64,000 bases of DNA from Virgibacillus_N oceani_A (GTDB taxonomy: Bacteria; Bacillota; Bacilli; Bacillales; Amphibacillaceae). Where the stretch lies: the NCBI GenBank assembly GCA_041521345.1, contig JBGOHB010000008.1; one strand, given 5' to 3'. Positions 43,991 through 53,629 of this stretch are shown in pieces. A model generated the notes under the pieces. The model was not told the DNA's origin. It did no database searches and saw nothing but the letters and a program-made list of their open reading frames with translations. The first letter of the stretch is position 1. Every line of letters begins with the position of its first letter. Both the position numbers and the translations under genes were made by a program.

Positions 43991-44031
43991 CTCGGCATTC
44001 GCCGAGTTATACGGGACACGGGTTTCCCTGA
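43991..44031. repeat. Small hairpin and REP-like sequence upstream of dctQ
   Basis: CTCGGC-ATTC-GCCGAG forms a 6-bp tetraloop hairpin at 43991-44006. It is followed by GGGACACGGGTTTCCCTGACCC, quoted here only in part: GGGACACGGG then TTTCCCTG, resembling the REP-like repeats elsewhere in the window. Possibly part of a dispersed repeat or the operon leader. Confidence 0.35.
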
Positions 44032-44189
44032 CCCATTCATTTAATTTCCTCCTACTTTGTAGAAGTTTTTATTTGATCAATTCTTCAAACTAGAAATAGA
44101 TTGTTGAAAAATCGCCTTAAATTATTTCAAAAATGTCCCAATAATCGCGGTTGAAGGGAGATTTTTTCCTTACTAACCAAGATTGAGGT

Positions 44190-44798
44190 GTTTTTATTGA
44201 ACCGGTTTTTGTTTCGCATGAATCATATCAAAATTTCATGACAACAACTTCATACCCTCTATTATGGTGGTGTACTAACTGGTAAAACAAGGATAGGCCA
44301 GTGACCACCAAACTGGGGATCACTGATCTTTCCCAAATCACTGTAACGCTAAATGATTTGTACAACGCAAGAGGATCTTTGCCACGGGGTCCTGAATTTA
44401 TGCTTCGTTCCTATCTCTTGATGATTTTAACGAATCCAACTATTGGAGTTACGGAATGAGTAAATGAACTTCATCACGTGCCTCTTTATTCTGAGTGGCA
44501 AGCGAAAAAAAGAATGTGACCCATAAAAAGAAAAGTAAAAAATCCCGACGTAAACCCCAAAAAAGAAAAGGAGGCAAGAAGTTACCAATAAAACCCGGTC
44601 GCGTTAAGCGACTGATGGATTTTACCATTCCTAAACTGGATCAGAATATGGAACTTCCATCCGATCGTGTATTCAATTTTTTTCAGACGCAAGATTCGTA
44701 ATGTCTCAGCTAATCTGGGACTGCTTGGCAACACGGAACAACTCAAAGTTGCCGGTGATTGCACGCCAATCATGGATACTTGGATAGCCCTCAAATAG
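44190..44798 (+). pseudogene. Decayed DDE-type transposase
   Basis: Scattered coding blocks in the order expected for one transposase: FIEPVFVSHESYQNF, then GPEFMLRSYLLMILTNPTIG followed by VTE and a TGA that replaces Trp, VNELHHVPLYSEWQAK, RRKPQKRKGGKKLPIKPGRV, LPSDRVFNFFQTQ, and in another frame VSANLGLLGNTEQLKVAGD. The last block is the region before the first catalytic Asp; the remainder of the catalytic domain is absent. One nonsense codon and at least two frameshifts. IS family not assigned. Confidence 0.6.
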
Positions 44799-44829
44799 AT
44801 GATTTTGCATTTTTGAAAGACCATATTAT

Positions 44830-45287
44830 AGGTACAGTCTTCTAATTGTCTTTTAATAAAAATAATAGGTTAGGCTTATTTCGCATGCTTTTTTGAAAAT
44901 ACTATGAAAATGATCACCTCCCCATCAGATTCACTCTATCTCCATTCATTTTAGAAAATCGAATAATTTCTCTTTAGAGGTTCCGAGAGCCTATATAATT
45001 ATTTAGTTATCCCCTCCCTAAAAATAATTCGATTAAAATAAATATTTAAAATTTTTATTTTGCAACTTTGATGAATAAGCAAAAAATAACCCGTAAATAT
45101 ACTTGATTCATTAAGCCTATAAGTGCATTATTATTTTGTAAAAATGCTATTAATCAGTATTTTATGACACATAGTTCTATTTGTCAATAACTTTATAACT
45201 ATTAGTTCTAAATTATAATTATTTCTATCCTTTTTCCCGAATCCAGCTAAACTAGACTTATAGCAACCAATATCAAAGGAGTCTCAT
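44830..45287. other. Intergenic region before the XRE gene
   Basis: AT-rich, no gene seen. It holds the promoter area and the ribosome binding site (AAAGGAG) of the XRE regulator at its right end. Confidence 0.45.
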
Positions 45288-45599
45288 ATGGTAAACAGTA
45301 ATAGAATTGGCAACCAACTAAAGGCATATAGAAAATCTAAAAAAATGACAACACAGGAAGTGGCTGATAAAGTAAGTATCTCGCAGTCGTATATTAGTCG
45401 TTTTGAAAATGGCCGAGCGATTCCTGATATCGATTTACTGGAAAGAATACTCGCAGCACTTGGTACAGACTTATCGACTTTCTTTGCAGGCGATGAGGAT
45501 TTGCCGGAGGATTTAATTCAACTGATTGATACCTTAAAGACGCTAAGTCCAGAAGCTCGAAGAAAACTGAATGAATTTTTGCAGCTGATGAAAGATTAA
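45288..45599 (+). CDS. SinR-like XRE regulator
   Basis: A 103-aa protein. Residues 7-62 form the HTH (IGNQLKAYRKSKKMTTQEVA, then ISQSYISRFENGRAIPDIDLLERILAAL shown here in two parts by normal spacing), followed by a short acidic linker and a helical tail LPEDLIQLIDTLKTLSPEAR that resembles the SinR/SinI-type dimerisation helix. RBS AAAGGAG before ATG. Monocistronic, with its own terminator. A broken relative lies at 2219-2335. Target unknown. Confidence 0.9.
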   Translation: MVNSNRIGNQLKAYRKSKKMTTQEVADKVSISQSYISRFENGRAIPDIDLLERILAALGTDLSTFFAGDEDLPEDLIQLIDTLKTLSPEARRKLNEFLQLMKD

Positions 45600-45612
45600 A
45601 TATGAATACACC

Positions 45613-45664
45613 TAAAAGAGGCTAAGTCAAAGGTTACTACTTTTAACTCAGCCTCTTTTATTAT
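45613..45664 (+). terminator. Terminator of the SinR-like gene
   Basis: AAAAGAGGCTaAGTcAAA pairs with TTTaACTcAGCCTCTTTT with small internal mismatches, then TATT. It starts 14 bases after the stop codon. Confidence 0.8.
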
Positions 45665-46014
45665 CAGCTATTAAACGATCTCGTTTTATTGATGACCTGG
45701 CAATTGAAATGAAACAAACTTCTACTACTTTTATAAAACCTCGATTAACCTTCTCCACTGAAAAGCCAGCCTTCCCTGTATACCTCTCCAAACTAAGAAC
45801 TACAATTCATATTTATGCAAATAATCTATTAGATGAAGTTAGAGAAAAAATAACCTTCTTTTCGTCAGGTGCAGTCTCACATATTGATGCCAGTAGTGAG
45901 TTGACCGGCAGCAAGTACATATATATTTCCTTCTTCGCTAAAGTTTCCGTTATATACCACTTGACCCAACGATATCCACTCCTTCTCTAATCCATTTGCA
46001 GTTTAAACCAGATC

Positions 46015-46103
46015 TTAGCCCCAGTTTGCTTTACCACGATCCAATGCCCGCTTCATCGCATGCCAAACAAGCTGGTCGACTGCAGCAATTCTATTGTAAA
46101 GAA
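46015..46103 (-). pseudogene. Fragment of a DnaD/DnaB_2-domain gene
   Basis: On the minus strand AAVDQLVWHAMKRALDRGKA followed by NWG and TAA nearly repeats the segment EQLVLHAMKRALDRGKTSWG of the intact protein at 58337-59233. About 29 codons remain. The adjoining 45700-46014 has only short frames with stops. It is a decayed partial copy, suggesting the same type of element was once inserted here. Confidence 0.6.
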
Positions 46104-46159
46104 CCCTGTAAAAAAAGCATGAGCACAATTTAATATTGGACTCATGCTTTAAACACTGC

Positions 46160-47104
46160 TTAATCAAATAATTCACTGACTGAAACATTGTTATGAATGC
46201 GTAGTAAGGCTTCTGCTAGAAGGGAAGCAATTGATAGTACTTTAATTTTATCTATTCTTTTTTCTTCCGGCAAAAAGATAGAGTTGGTAACGACCAATTC
46301 TTTTATTACAGAGTTCTCTATCCTTTCAATTGCACGTCCTGATAGTACAGGATGTGTACAACATGCATATACTTCTATACTACCATTCTCCATTAGTGCA
46401 TCGGCTGCCAATGTTAATGTGCCTGCAGTATCGATGATATCATCAATAATAATAGCACGTTTCCCATCAATGTCCCCTATAATATTCATCACTTCTGAAA
46501 CATTTGGTTCCGGACGACGCTTATCAATAAAGGCAATTGGTACATCTAAAATACTAGCAATTTTCCGGGCACGAATGACTCCGCCGTTATCAGGAGCAAC
46601 AATTACCACATCATCCATCTGTTTTTCTTTAAAATACTCTGATAGAATTGTAACCCCAAGCAGCTGATCAACTGGTATGTCAAAGAAACCTTGAATTTGT
46701 GGAGCGTGCAAATCCAGTGTAATGACACGGTGAGCACCGGATGTTTCCAATAAGTCCGCTATCAGTTTGGAAGTAATCGGCTCCCGGGATCGTGCTTTCC
46801 GATCCTGACGCGCATATCCATAATATGGAATTAACACATTAATCGTTTTTGCTGATGCTCGTTTTAATGCATCAATCATAACAATTAATTCCATTAAATG
46901 CTCGTTGGCAGGTGCTGAAGTGGACTGAACAACATAAACGTCACTGCCTCGAACACTTTCGTCGATATTAATCTGAATTTCACCATCACTAAAACGCGAT
47001 ACAGTGCTTTTACCCAATTCCACCCCAAGTATCTCTGCAATCTCTTGTGCAAGCTGTCTATTTGAGTTTAATGAAAAAATTCTCAGATTTGAATTATAAC
47101 TCAT
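46160..47104 (-). CDS. prs: Ribose-phosphate pyrophosphokinase (PRPP synthetase), probably a second copy
   Basis: Makes PRPP from ribose 5-phosphate and ATP. 314 aa, class I length. Motifs: RFSDGEIQINIDESVRGSDV, ALKRASAKTINVLIPYYGYARQDRKAR in two adjoining blocks, DLHAPQIQGFFDIPVDQL, and the PRPP loop AIIIDDIIDTAGTL. Housekeeping prs of Bacillaceae is normally next to glmU, spoVG and purR; here it is the last gene of a catabolic cluster, 25 bp after a 2-hydroxyacid dehydrogenase. This suggests either an extra copy, or a pathway that feeds pentose phosphates. It could instead act on a related sugar phosphate. Confidence 0.93.
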   Translation of the reverse strand: MSYNSNLRIFSLNSNRQLAQEIAEILGVELGKSTVSRFSDGEIQINIDESVRGSDVYVVQSTSAPANEHLMELIVMIDALKRASAKTINVLIPYYGYARQDRKARSREPITSKLIADLLETSGAHRVITLDLHAPQIQGFFDIPVDQLLGVTILSEYFKEKQMDDVVIVAPDNGGVIRARKIASILDVPIAFIDKRRPEPNVSEVMNIIGDIDGKRAIIIDDIIDTAGTLTLAADALMENGSIEVYACCTHPVLSGRAIERIENSVIKELVVTNSIFLPEEKRIDKIKVLSIASLLAEALLRIHNNVSVSELFD

Positions 47105-47129
47105 TCGTTTTTACCCTCCAAAAGTTAAG

Positions 47130-48089
47130 TTAATTCACTGGTGTTATTGGGTTTCTCCCCGTTAAAACACTTTGCAGATTATCAACTGCTAAATTCGCCA
47201 TTTTTAATCGTGTATTTTTACTTGCACTGCCAATATGCGGCAGCGTGACCACATTAGGCAATTCCAGCAAAGGGTGATCTAGACTTATGGGCTCTTCTTC
47301 AAATACATCTAATCCGGCCGCCCAAATATGATTATTTTTTAATGCATAAAAAAGTGCATCCTCATCTACTATCCCACCTCTGGCTGTATTTATGAGTATA
47401 GCAGATTTTTTCATCATTAATAATTCTTTTTTCCCAATAAGATGATATGCTTCTGGGCTAAATGGAATTAATATACATACAAAATCCGATTCTTTTAGCA
47501 ATGTATCCAAATCTGTAAATTGCATTTCATATTCTGTTTCAAGGTCAGGTTTTTGGGATCGGTTATAATAAATCACATTCATATCAAAACCCTTTGCACG
47601 TTTCACTAAAGCTTGTGCAATTCTTCCCATTCCTATAACTCCAAGAGTTGCACCATGAATGTCCTGTCCTGTTAATTGCATCGGGGACCAGGTTTCCCAC
47701 TTGCCATGACGTAAATAATCTGAAGCCTCCACAATTCTTCTGGCAGTTGCCATTAATAAAGAAAAAGTTAAGTCAGCAGTAGTCTCTGTAAGCACCCCAG
47801 GTGTATTAGTAACTTGAATCCCCCGCTTGGCTGCTTCCTCTACCTCAATATTGTTATAACCAACTGCCATATTAGCAACAACTTTTAAGTTTTTTGCGCG
47901 CGCAAAGACTTCCTCATCAATACTTTCTGTTAAAAGGCAAAACAATCCTTCCACATCTTCTATTTCCTTTAAAAGTATTTCACGGGGAACAGGCGAATCT
48001 TCCTCCCACATAGTTACTTCAAAGGAAGCTTCTAATTTATTGATAACAGATTCCGGCAATTTCCTCGTAACATATACTTTAGGTAACAA
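47130..48089 (-). CDS. D-isomer-specific 2-hydroxyacid dehydrogenase (glyoxylate/hydroxypyruvate reductase type)
   Basis: A 319-aa NAD(P)H-dependent enzyme of the GyaR/GhrB group. NAD motif GATLGVIGMGRIAQALVKRA, catalytic Arg in INTARGGIVDEDAL, Glu in DVFEEEPI and His in LPHIGSASKNTR. Likely reaction: hydroxypyruvate or glyoxylate reduction, or the reverse. The open frame begins at 48119, but TTG 48089 has GAGGTGT at good spacing and gives the usual N-terminus (LPKVYVTRKLPE). Lies between the FGGY kinase and prs. With glycerate kinase nearby, hydroxypyruvate to D-glycerate to 2-phosphoglycerate is a plausible branch. Confidence 0.9.
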   Translation of the reverse strand: MLPKVYVTRKLPESVINKLEASFEVTMWEEDSPVPREILLKEIEDVEGLFCLLTESIDEEVFARAKNLKVVANMAVGYNNIEVEEAAKRGIQVTNTPGVLTETTADLTFSLLMATARRIVEASDYLRHGKWETWSPMQLTGQDIHGATLGVIGMGRIAQALVKRAKGFDMNVIYYNRSQKPDLETEYEMQFTDLDTLLKESDFVCILIPFSPEAYHLIGKKELLMMKKSAILINTARGGIVDEDALFYALKNNHIWAAGLDVFEEEPISLDHPLLELPNVVTLPHIGSASKNTRLKMANLAVDNLQSVLTGRNPITPVN

Positions 48090-48115
48090 GACAACACACC
48101 TCTTTTCTATTAATT

Positions 48116-49582
48116 TCAATTATTTGCTGCAGCTTGAAAGAAATCTTTCATCGATGGATATAACAAATTAAATTTGTTATACAGATCTTCATACTTCTCA
48201 TAAGTTGACTCATCAGGCAGTACTTGTGATATTGTTTTATTCTTGATAATCGATCCGTTATGGTCCGCGTTATCAAAATAACTAATTGCCTGTGCCGCAA
48301 TTAAGCAAGAACCATACACACCGGTCTCGGAAACTTCTTTGATTTCAATTTCTTTCTTCAGTACATTCGCTTTTATTTGGGCCCAAGCCTTATTTTTTGA
48401 ACCGCCTCCAATGGACTGAAACTTTTTAAACTGCAATTGATAATTTTTTTTAATGATTTCATCTATTTGTCTTAATCCAAAGGCAGTACCTTCAAAGATG
48501 GCACGTAACATATCTGCTTTTGATGTAGTAAGCTGTAATCCGGCAAAGACACCGCGAGCATTAGGATCCCAAATTGGACTTCTTTCCCCGAGCATATAGG
48601 GCAAAAAGAAAACACCATTCGCACCAATTTCCGAGTCATCCGGCAATGCTTCCAGTAAAGCTTTTGATCCTTCATTTTCTAAAAAGTTGTTATAGAACCA
48701 ATTAACGGCTGCCCCCGGCGTAGACATGGCACCATGGGATAACCATTGACCCGGCCAAACATAACAGCGGTTTAAAAAACGCGTATCTAAAAAATCCGGA
48801 TTACTTGTGCATAAGGTTAGCACGTTGGATGTGCCTACTGATTCAAACATTTGATTTGGTGCTAAACTTAATGAAAAACTGGAACATGCCGTATCCGCAG
48901 CCCCGGCAACAACAGAAATTCCTTTATAATTTCCAATAACTTCAAATGGCGATACTACTTCAGGTAAAATATGCTTATTTATTCCCAATGTCTCACCTAT
49001 ATCATCAGACCACTCATAATTAATGACATCATAAAGCCCTGTATAAGATGCTTGTGTCCAGTCCATTACAAATTCGCCTGTAAGTTTATATAATATATAT
49101 GTAGATAAATTTCCCCATTTATAAGTGTTCTCATAAATTTCAGGGTGGGTCTCTTTCATCCATAAAAGTGACGTAACCGTATACATCCCAGGCTCCAATC
49201 GATTGCGGGTGACATTGTAGATCGTCTCATCCCCAATATTTTCCCGTATTTGTTTCGCCTGGTCAATACTTCTCCTGTCCAAATAGATAATACCATTACC
49301 TAAAGGATTGCCTTGTTCATCCATATGAATGGAAGAATTACAAAAAGTGGAGAGTGAAATAGCGTCCACTTCTCCGCCAATTTCACTCACCTTATTCATC
49401 GTTTCTTCAATAAGCTTTTTTGTTTTATTCCATACAACTTGAAAATCAATCTCTACCCATCCATTTTTCGGATATAGGAGAGAATTCGATTGTTTTGTGA
49501 TAAAAGCAAGGTCAGCCTCTTGATCCATTGCCCCTACTTTAATTCCGCTTGTTCCTATATCAATTCCGATGATGTGAGACAT
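48116..49582 (-). CDS. FGGY-family carbohydrate kinase
   Basis: A 488-aa sugar kinase. N-terminal ATPase loop IGIDIGTSGIKVGAMD, substrate-domain NGWVEIDFQVVWNKT, the FGGY second-domain region ERSPIWDPNARGVFAGL, and GGGSKNKAWAQIKANVL binding ATP. It resembles gluconokinase/xylulokinase-type members, so the substrate may be a ketose or aldonate. ATG 49582 follows AAAAGGTGAT. Positioned between the aldolase and 2-hydroxyacid dehydrogenase genes, all on one strand with short gaps. Confidence 0.93.
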   Translation of the reverse strand: MSHIIGIDIGTSGIKVGAMDQEADLAFITKQSNSLLYPKNGWVEIDFQVVWNKTKKLIEETMNKVSEIGGEVDAISLSTFCNSSIHMDEQGNPLGNGIIYLDRRSIDQAKQIRENIGDETIYNVTRNRLEPGMYTVTSLLWMKETHPEIYENTYKWGNLSTYILYKLTGEFVMDWTQASYTGLYDVINYEWSDDIGETLGINKHILPEVVSPFEVIGNYKGISVVAGAADTACSSFSLSLAPNQMFESVGTSNVLTLCTSNPDFLDTRFLNRCYVWPGQWLSHGAMSTPGAAVNWFYNNFLENEGSKALLEALPDDSEIGANGVFFLPYMLGERSPIWDPNARGVFAGLQLTTSKADMLRAIFEGTAFGLRQIDEIIKKNYQLQFKKFQSIGGGSKNKAWAQIKANVLKKEIEIKEVSETGVYGSCLIAAQAISYFDNADHNGSIIKNKTISQVLPDESTYEKYEDLYNKFNLLYPSMKDFFQAAANN

Positions 49583-49623
49583 GTTGTATCACCTTTTCAT
49601 TTATAATTCAGCTCGCTGGTATT

Positions 49624-50451
49624 TTATTTTTCTGAAGCAGTGCCGGACTCATTTAATAATTGTTCATGCAGTTCTGCCGCTTCTTTCACTGTTCCATTAT
49701 TATGGATAATATGTTTAAATGCTTTTACCACAGCTGTTGGATTTGGGCGATTCCATACAATACGGCCAAAAGTAATACCTGTGCCGCCAGCATCAATGAC
49801 ATCGTACACCATCTGGAAATAATCCTCAATATTGTCACCAATATCTCCACCTGCACACACAACACGTGCTGGGGTAGAAGAAACTACTTTATGGAAAGTT
49901 TCCGGATCTCCGGTATACTTTGTTTTAACAATATCTACCCCTAATTCAGCTCCCGTGCGTACAGCATAAGCAGTATTTCTCCAATCATTTCTTTCCTCTT
50001 CAGGGATCAAATTTCCCCGAGGGTATATATGTGCAATCACGGGCAGGCCTTGCGCATGTGCATCACCAGCAAGTTTTGACAGATTGTACAATTGTTCCGG
50101 TTGATCCTCTCCACCAACGATAGCCCCCATAGAAATAGCATCAGCACCATAGCGAAGAGCTTCTTCGACAGTCGCAGTAGGAACATCTGAATTTGGTTGG
50201 TATGGTGAAAATGTTGATGCTTTAAAAATCAAGCCTGTTTTGCCTGCATGACGGTGAAAACAAGCATCTGCAATCCCTTTGTGCATTGTCATTGCATCAG
50301 GCCCACCGGCAACAATTTCGCTGATTTTTCTATCAATCGGCATTAACTCATCAAAAACACCCCGAGCTGTTGCTTGATCTACCGCAACGGCCAGCAGACG
50401 ACCATCTTCATGTAACAAACGATTTAAACGAACTTGTTTACCTAATAACAT
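49624..50451 (-). CDS. Class I aldolase, DhnA/LsrF/DeoC-like family
   Basis: A 275-aa TIM-barrel enzyme of the group with archaeal-type fructose-bisphosphate aldolase, LsrF and sulfofructose-phosphate aldolase. The opening GRLLAVAVDQATARG matches the family DHG-type start with Q in place of H, VDIVKTKYTGDPETF carries the Schiff-base lysine, and VCAGGDIGDN plus GGTGITFGRIVWNRPNP bind phosphate. It should cleave a ketose phosphate to two aldehyde or ketone fragments, one probably dihydroxyacetone phosphate. ATG with AAAGGAG. The neighbouring kinase would make its phosphorylated substrate. Confidence 0.9.
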   Translation of the reverse strand: MLLGKQVRLNRLLHEDGRLLAVAVDQATARGVFDELMPIDRKISEIVAGGPDAMTMHKGIADACFHRHAGKTGLIFKASTFSPYQPNSDVPTATVEEALRYGADAISMGAIVGGEDQPEQLYNLSKLAGDAHAQGLPVIAHIYPRGNLIPEEERNDWRNTAYAVRTGAELGVDIVKTKYTGDPETFHKVVSSTPARVVCAGGDIGDNIEDYFQMVYDVIDAGGTGITFGRIVWNRPNPTAVVKAFKHIIHNNGTVKEAAELHEQLLNESGTASEK

Positions 50452-50473
50452 GTGAAAACTCTCCTTTTGTATA

Positions 50474-51514
50474 TTAATTTATTTGGATAATTGACTTCAT
50501 TCCAATTCCATCACGCACGGATTCAATCGCTTCCTGAATTGTTTCCAGTGTAAAACCGGGTGTTGTAACTACTTCCGTATTGATCTTTCCGGATTCAATC
50601 AAAGATAAAGCCTCTTGAAAATAAGCACGTGTTAAGGAAGAGGTTCCATTAACATTAATTTCATTGTAATGAATAATATTTGGATCTATTTCAGCTAAGA
50701 CACCTTTAGTAAACCCGGCAAACAGATTCAAAGTGCCGCCTTTTTTCAGTAAAACGAGATTTTCATTGATTAATTGCGGCACACCAATCGCCATAATTAC
50801 AACGTCTGCTCCAAGTTGGTCTGTTGCATCTAATACAACTTCATCAAGGGAATCTTTACTAGGATTTACTACAATATCTGCCCCGGCAATTTTTGCTTTT
50901 TCCCGGCGATGCTCTACTAATTCACTTAAAATAACTGTCTTTGCACCTGCTATTTTTGCTAGCTGTACGTGCAATAAACCAATCGGACCTCCTCCAATAA
51001 TAACCACTACATCATTTATCTTCACATTTGCTTTTTCTATACCGTTTAAACAACAAGCTAATGGTTCTGTGACAACGGCATCATCAAATGTAATATGCTC
51101 AGGAATCTTTAAAATATTTTTGGATTGAAGTGCAGTCTTTGGAATACGAACATATTCTGCAAAACCACCATCATATTCATAACCTATGGCAGTACGATTT
51201 GCACAAACATTTTCCATTGCATTTTGACAGTAATAACAATTACCACAAGGGATAACTGGTGCCACACCAACGCGTTCTCCAACTGTGAAATCGTTTATAT
51301 TCTTCCCAACTTCAACAACGGTTCCAGCCAATTCATGACCAATAATTGATGGAGTCCGAACCCCTTTTGTCTTCTTACCTTGATATATCCTTACATCAGT
51401 GCCACATACAGCGGCTATATTTACTTTAACTAATAATTCATCTTCCGTAATTTCTGGTGTCGCTATTTCTTCTAATCTCATGTCATTCGGACCATAAAAT
51501 ACAGCTGCTTTCAT
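50474..51514 (-). CDS. Zinc-dependent medium-chain alcohol/polyol dehydrogenase
   Basis: A 346-aa MDR enzyme. Catalytic zinc ligands are in AAVCGTDVRIYQG and GHELAGTVVEVG; the structural zinc loop is CGNCYYCQNAMENVC; the NAD fold starts VVIIGGGPIGLLHVQLAKIAG. Closest in pattern to sorbitol/threonine/xylitol dehydrogenases. The open frame begins at 51601, but ATG 51514 (KAAVFYGPNDMRLEE) has GGGGTGAGAT upstream and is the family start. First enzyme after the TRAP genes; it likely oxidises the imported compound to a ketose or keto acid. Confidence 0.93.
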   Translation of the reverse strand: MKAAVFYGPNDMRLEEIATPEITEDELLVKVNIAAVCGTDVRIYQGKKTKGVRTPSIIGHELAGTVVEVGKNINDFTVGERVGVAPVIPCGNCYYCQNAMENVCANRTAIGYEYDGGFAEYVRIPKTALQSKNILKIPEHITFDDAVVTEPLACCLNGIEKANVKINDVVVIIGGGPIGLLHVQLAKIAGAKTVILSELVEHRREKAKIAGADIVVNPSKDSLDEVVLDATDQLGADVVIMAIGVPQLINENLVLLKKGGTLNLFAGFTKGVLAEIDPNIIHYNEINVNGTSSLTRAYFQEALSLIESGKINTEVVTTPGFTLETIQEAIESVRDGIGMKSIIQIN

Positions 51515-51663
51515 TTTAATCTCACCCCTCATTTTTTGTAAAGTTTCTTCACCAAATTTATTATACACTTGTTGGTGATTTCCTTCAAATTTATAAAACA
51601 AAATACGAAAATTATATTCATAAACTGACTTGTATATAAATTATTGGATTCTTATGATACACG

Positions 51664-52941
51664 CTATATACTAAACCATTCCAGTGGTACTGTGATTAAT
51701 TGCGGGAAGAAAATAAAAATCAATAGAATCAAGAATGTTAAAATAATCCATCGAATTGTAGTCTTGGAAACTTCCTCTACGGATAACCCGGTTACACTAC
51801 TAGCAGTATATAAAACTACCCCGACAGGCGGTGTTATTAATCCAAAGGAAAGTAACATAACCATAAAAATCACAAAAAACACTGGATCTATACCTACAGC
51901 GGTTACTGTCGGCATTAAAATCGGAACAAGTAGAAAGATAGCTGCAGTAGCATCCATAAACATACCAATAATAATTAAGAAAACAAACAGAAGCAATAAA
52001 ATGATAATTGGACTTTCACTAAAGTTTGTAATTGATGTAGCAATACGAGTCGGGAGTCCATCATATTCAAATACCCAGCTCGCGGGTTGTGCTGTTACTG
52101 CAATAAATAAAATCGTACCTGTCATGTTCGTTGTTCTGAAAAACATGTTAGGCAACTGTTTAAAGGTAATATCCTTATAAACAAATAATGTCACAATTAA
52201 TGCATAAAGCACCGCAACTGCTGCAGCTTCTGTAGGTGTGAAAACTCCGCTCATAATACCGCCAATTAAAATAACTGGAGCAAGTAAAGCCGGGACCGCT
52301 TTCACAAACTGTTTACCCAGTACACTTAGTTCAAACTTAACCGGTGCCCCTATATCATGTTTTTTACAGTAAAAGTAATTGTAGATCATATAAAAGACAG
52401 CTAAAATTATACCGGGAATTATTCCGCCAATTAAAGCTGTACCTACTGATACTCCAGCTGTAGAAGCAGCTACTACCATTAATATACTAGGTGGTATAAC
52501 AGATGCTAGCATGGAAGAAATCAGGGTTAAACCTGTTGAATATTTTAGTGGATAACCATTACTCGCCATGGCATTGATTGTCATACGGCCAGTACTTGCC
52601 ACATCAGCAATCGAAGACCCTGCCATACCAGAAAATATTAAACTTGCAAATACGTTTACATGACCAAGTCCTCCACGCATCCAGCCAACAGCACTTTTCG
52701 CAAATTCAAAAATCCGTTTTGCAATTCCACCCTCGTCCATAATAATTCCAGCTAAAATGAAAAGCGGCACGGCAACCATTACAAAACTATTCATAGAACT
52801 ATACATGGATTGTATAACAATGCTTAAGGGGACATCGGTAAAAAGTAAAATAGTTAACACAACAGAAATACCAAGAGATGCTGCAATTGGTATTCCTATG
52901 AATAATAGAATAAAAAACAATATTAATAAAAAGATAGACAC
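51664..52941 (-). CDS. dctM: TRAP transporter large permease (DctM)
   Basis: A 425-aa channel subunit, with FASLIFSGMAGSSIADVAST, SMLASVIPPSILMVVAAST, GVFTPTEAAAVAVLYAL and GLITPPVGVVLYTASSV as family blocks. GTG start at 52941 with GGGGTGA upstream, 13 bp after the dctQ stop. Acts with the two neighbouring subunits. Confidence 0.95.
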   Translation of the reverse strand: MSIFLLILFFILLFIGIPIAASLGISVVLTILLFTDVPLSIVIQSMYSSMNSFVMVAVPLFILAGIIMDEGGIAKRIFEFAKSAVGWMRGGLGHVNVFASLIFSGMAGSSIADVASTGRMTINAMASNGYPLKYSTGLTLISSMLASVIPPSILMVVAASTAGVSVGTALIGGIIPGIILAVFYMIYNYFYCKKHDIGAPVKFELSVLGKQFVKAVPALLAPVILIGGIMSGVFTPTEAAAVAVLYALIVTLFVYKDITFKQLPNMFFRTTNMTGTILFIAVTAQPASWVFEYDGLPTRIATSITNFSESPIIILLLLFVFLIIIGMFMDATAAIFLLVPILMPTVTAVGIDPVFFVIFMVMLLSFGLITPPVGVVLYTASSVTGLSVEEVSKTTIRWIILTFLILLIFIFFPQLITVPLEWFSI

Positions 52942-52954
52942 CTGTATTCACCCC

Positions 52955-53446
52955 TTAAATTAAATCACGATGATAAATTAAAGATTGGACCGTATTGATT
53001 ATCCCAAGAAGTGCTGAAATTGGAATACTAATGCCAATAATCCACATTGGAATTAATAGTACAGAACTAATTTCGTTCATATTGATTTGTTGCATTACAA
53101 GGTCGATTCCATATATAACCATGAATACAAGAAAACCAATAGTTGCAATGGCATAAATCCATCTCCCTACATGTTGCATTGATGTCGGCATCAATTTAAG
53201 TACAAACGTTACCCTTGGAGACTCTGCTTTACGGAATCCTATCCCCATTCCGAGAAAAATCATCCAAATAAAAATATATCGAGTCATTTCCTCTGTCCAT
53301 GGAGCAGGACTTCCTATCAACCTGCCAAAAACCTGTAAAATAACGACTACAAATAGTGTTACAGCGATTAAACCAGCTAAAAAATCAGTTGCTTTATTTA
53401 AGTATTTAAAAAATGGTGCATATTGTTTCCCTTGACCTCCAGGCAT
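52955..53446 (-). CDS. dctQ: TRAP transporter small permease (DctQ)
   Basis: A 163-aa protein with four hydrophobic helices and the DctQ block APWTEEMTRYIFIWMIFLGMG followed by FRKAESPRVTFVL, given in shortened parts. The frame is open to 53473, but ATG 53446 has GAGGAG at seven bases. It follows dctP by about 180 bp and precedes dctM by 13 bp. Confidence 0.92.
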   Translation of the reverse strand: MPGGQGKQYAPFFKYLNKATDFLAGLIAVTLFVVVILQVFGRLIGSPAPWTEEMTRYIFIWMIFLGMGIGFRKAESPRVTFVLKLMPTSMQHVGRWIYAIATIGFLVFMVIYGIDLVMQQINMNEISSVLLIPMWIIGISIPISALLGIINTVQSLIYHRDLI

Positions 53447-53629
53447 CTCTAAACTCCTCTCGAAAGAAATCATATTGGCATTTACTAAAAGCTTCGTGCT
53501 AAACGATTCTATTTAACAGTAAACTGGACAATTAAAACTTCAGTGCGATCTTTTGAAATATAAAAAGAGTAGTCTTCATATAATAGAAACATTTCATACT
53601 GATACATGAAGACTACTGCGATATTTTAG

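Noticed and set aside
45709..45990. 93-codon plus-strand ORF after the SinR-like gene
   Set aside because: No RBS, lies opposite decayed coding debris, and has poor composition.
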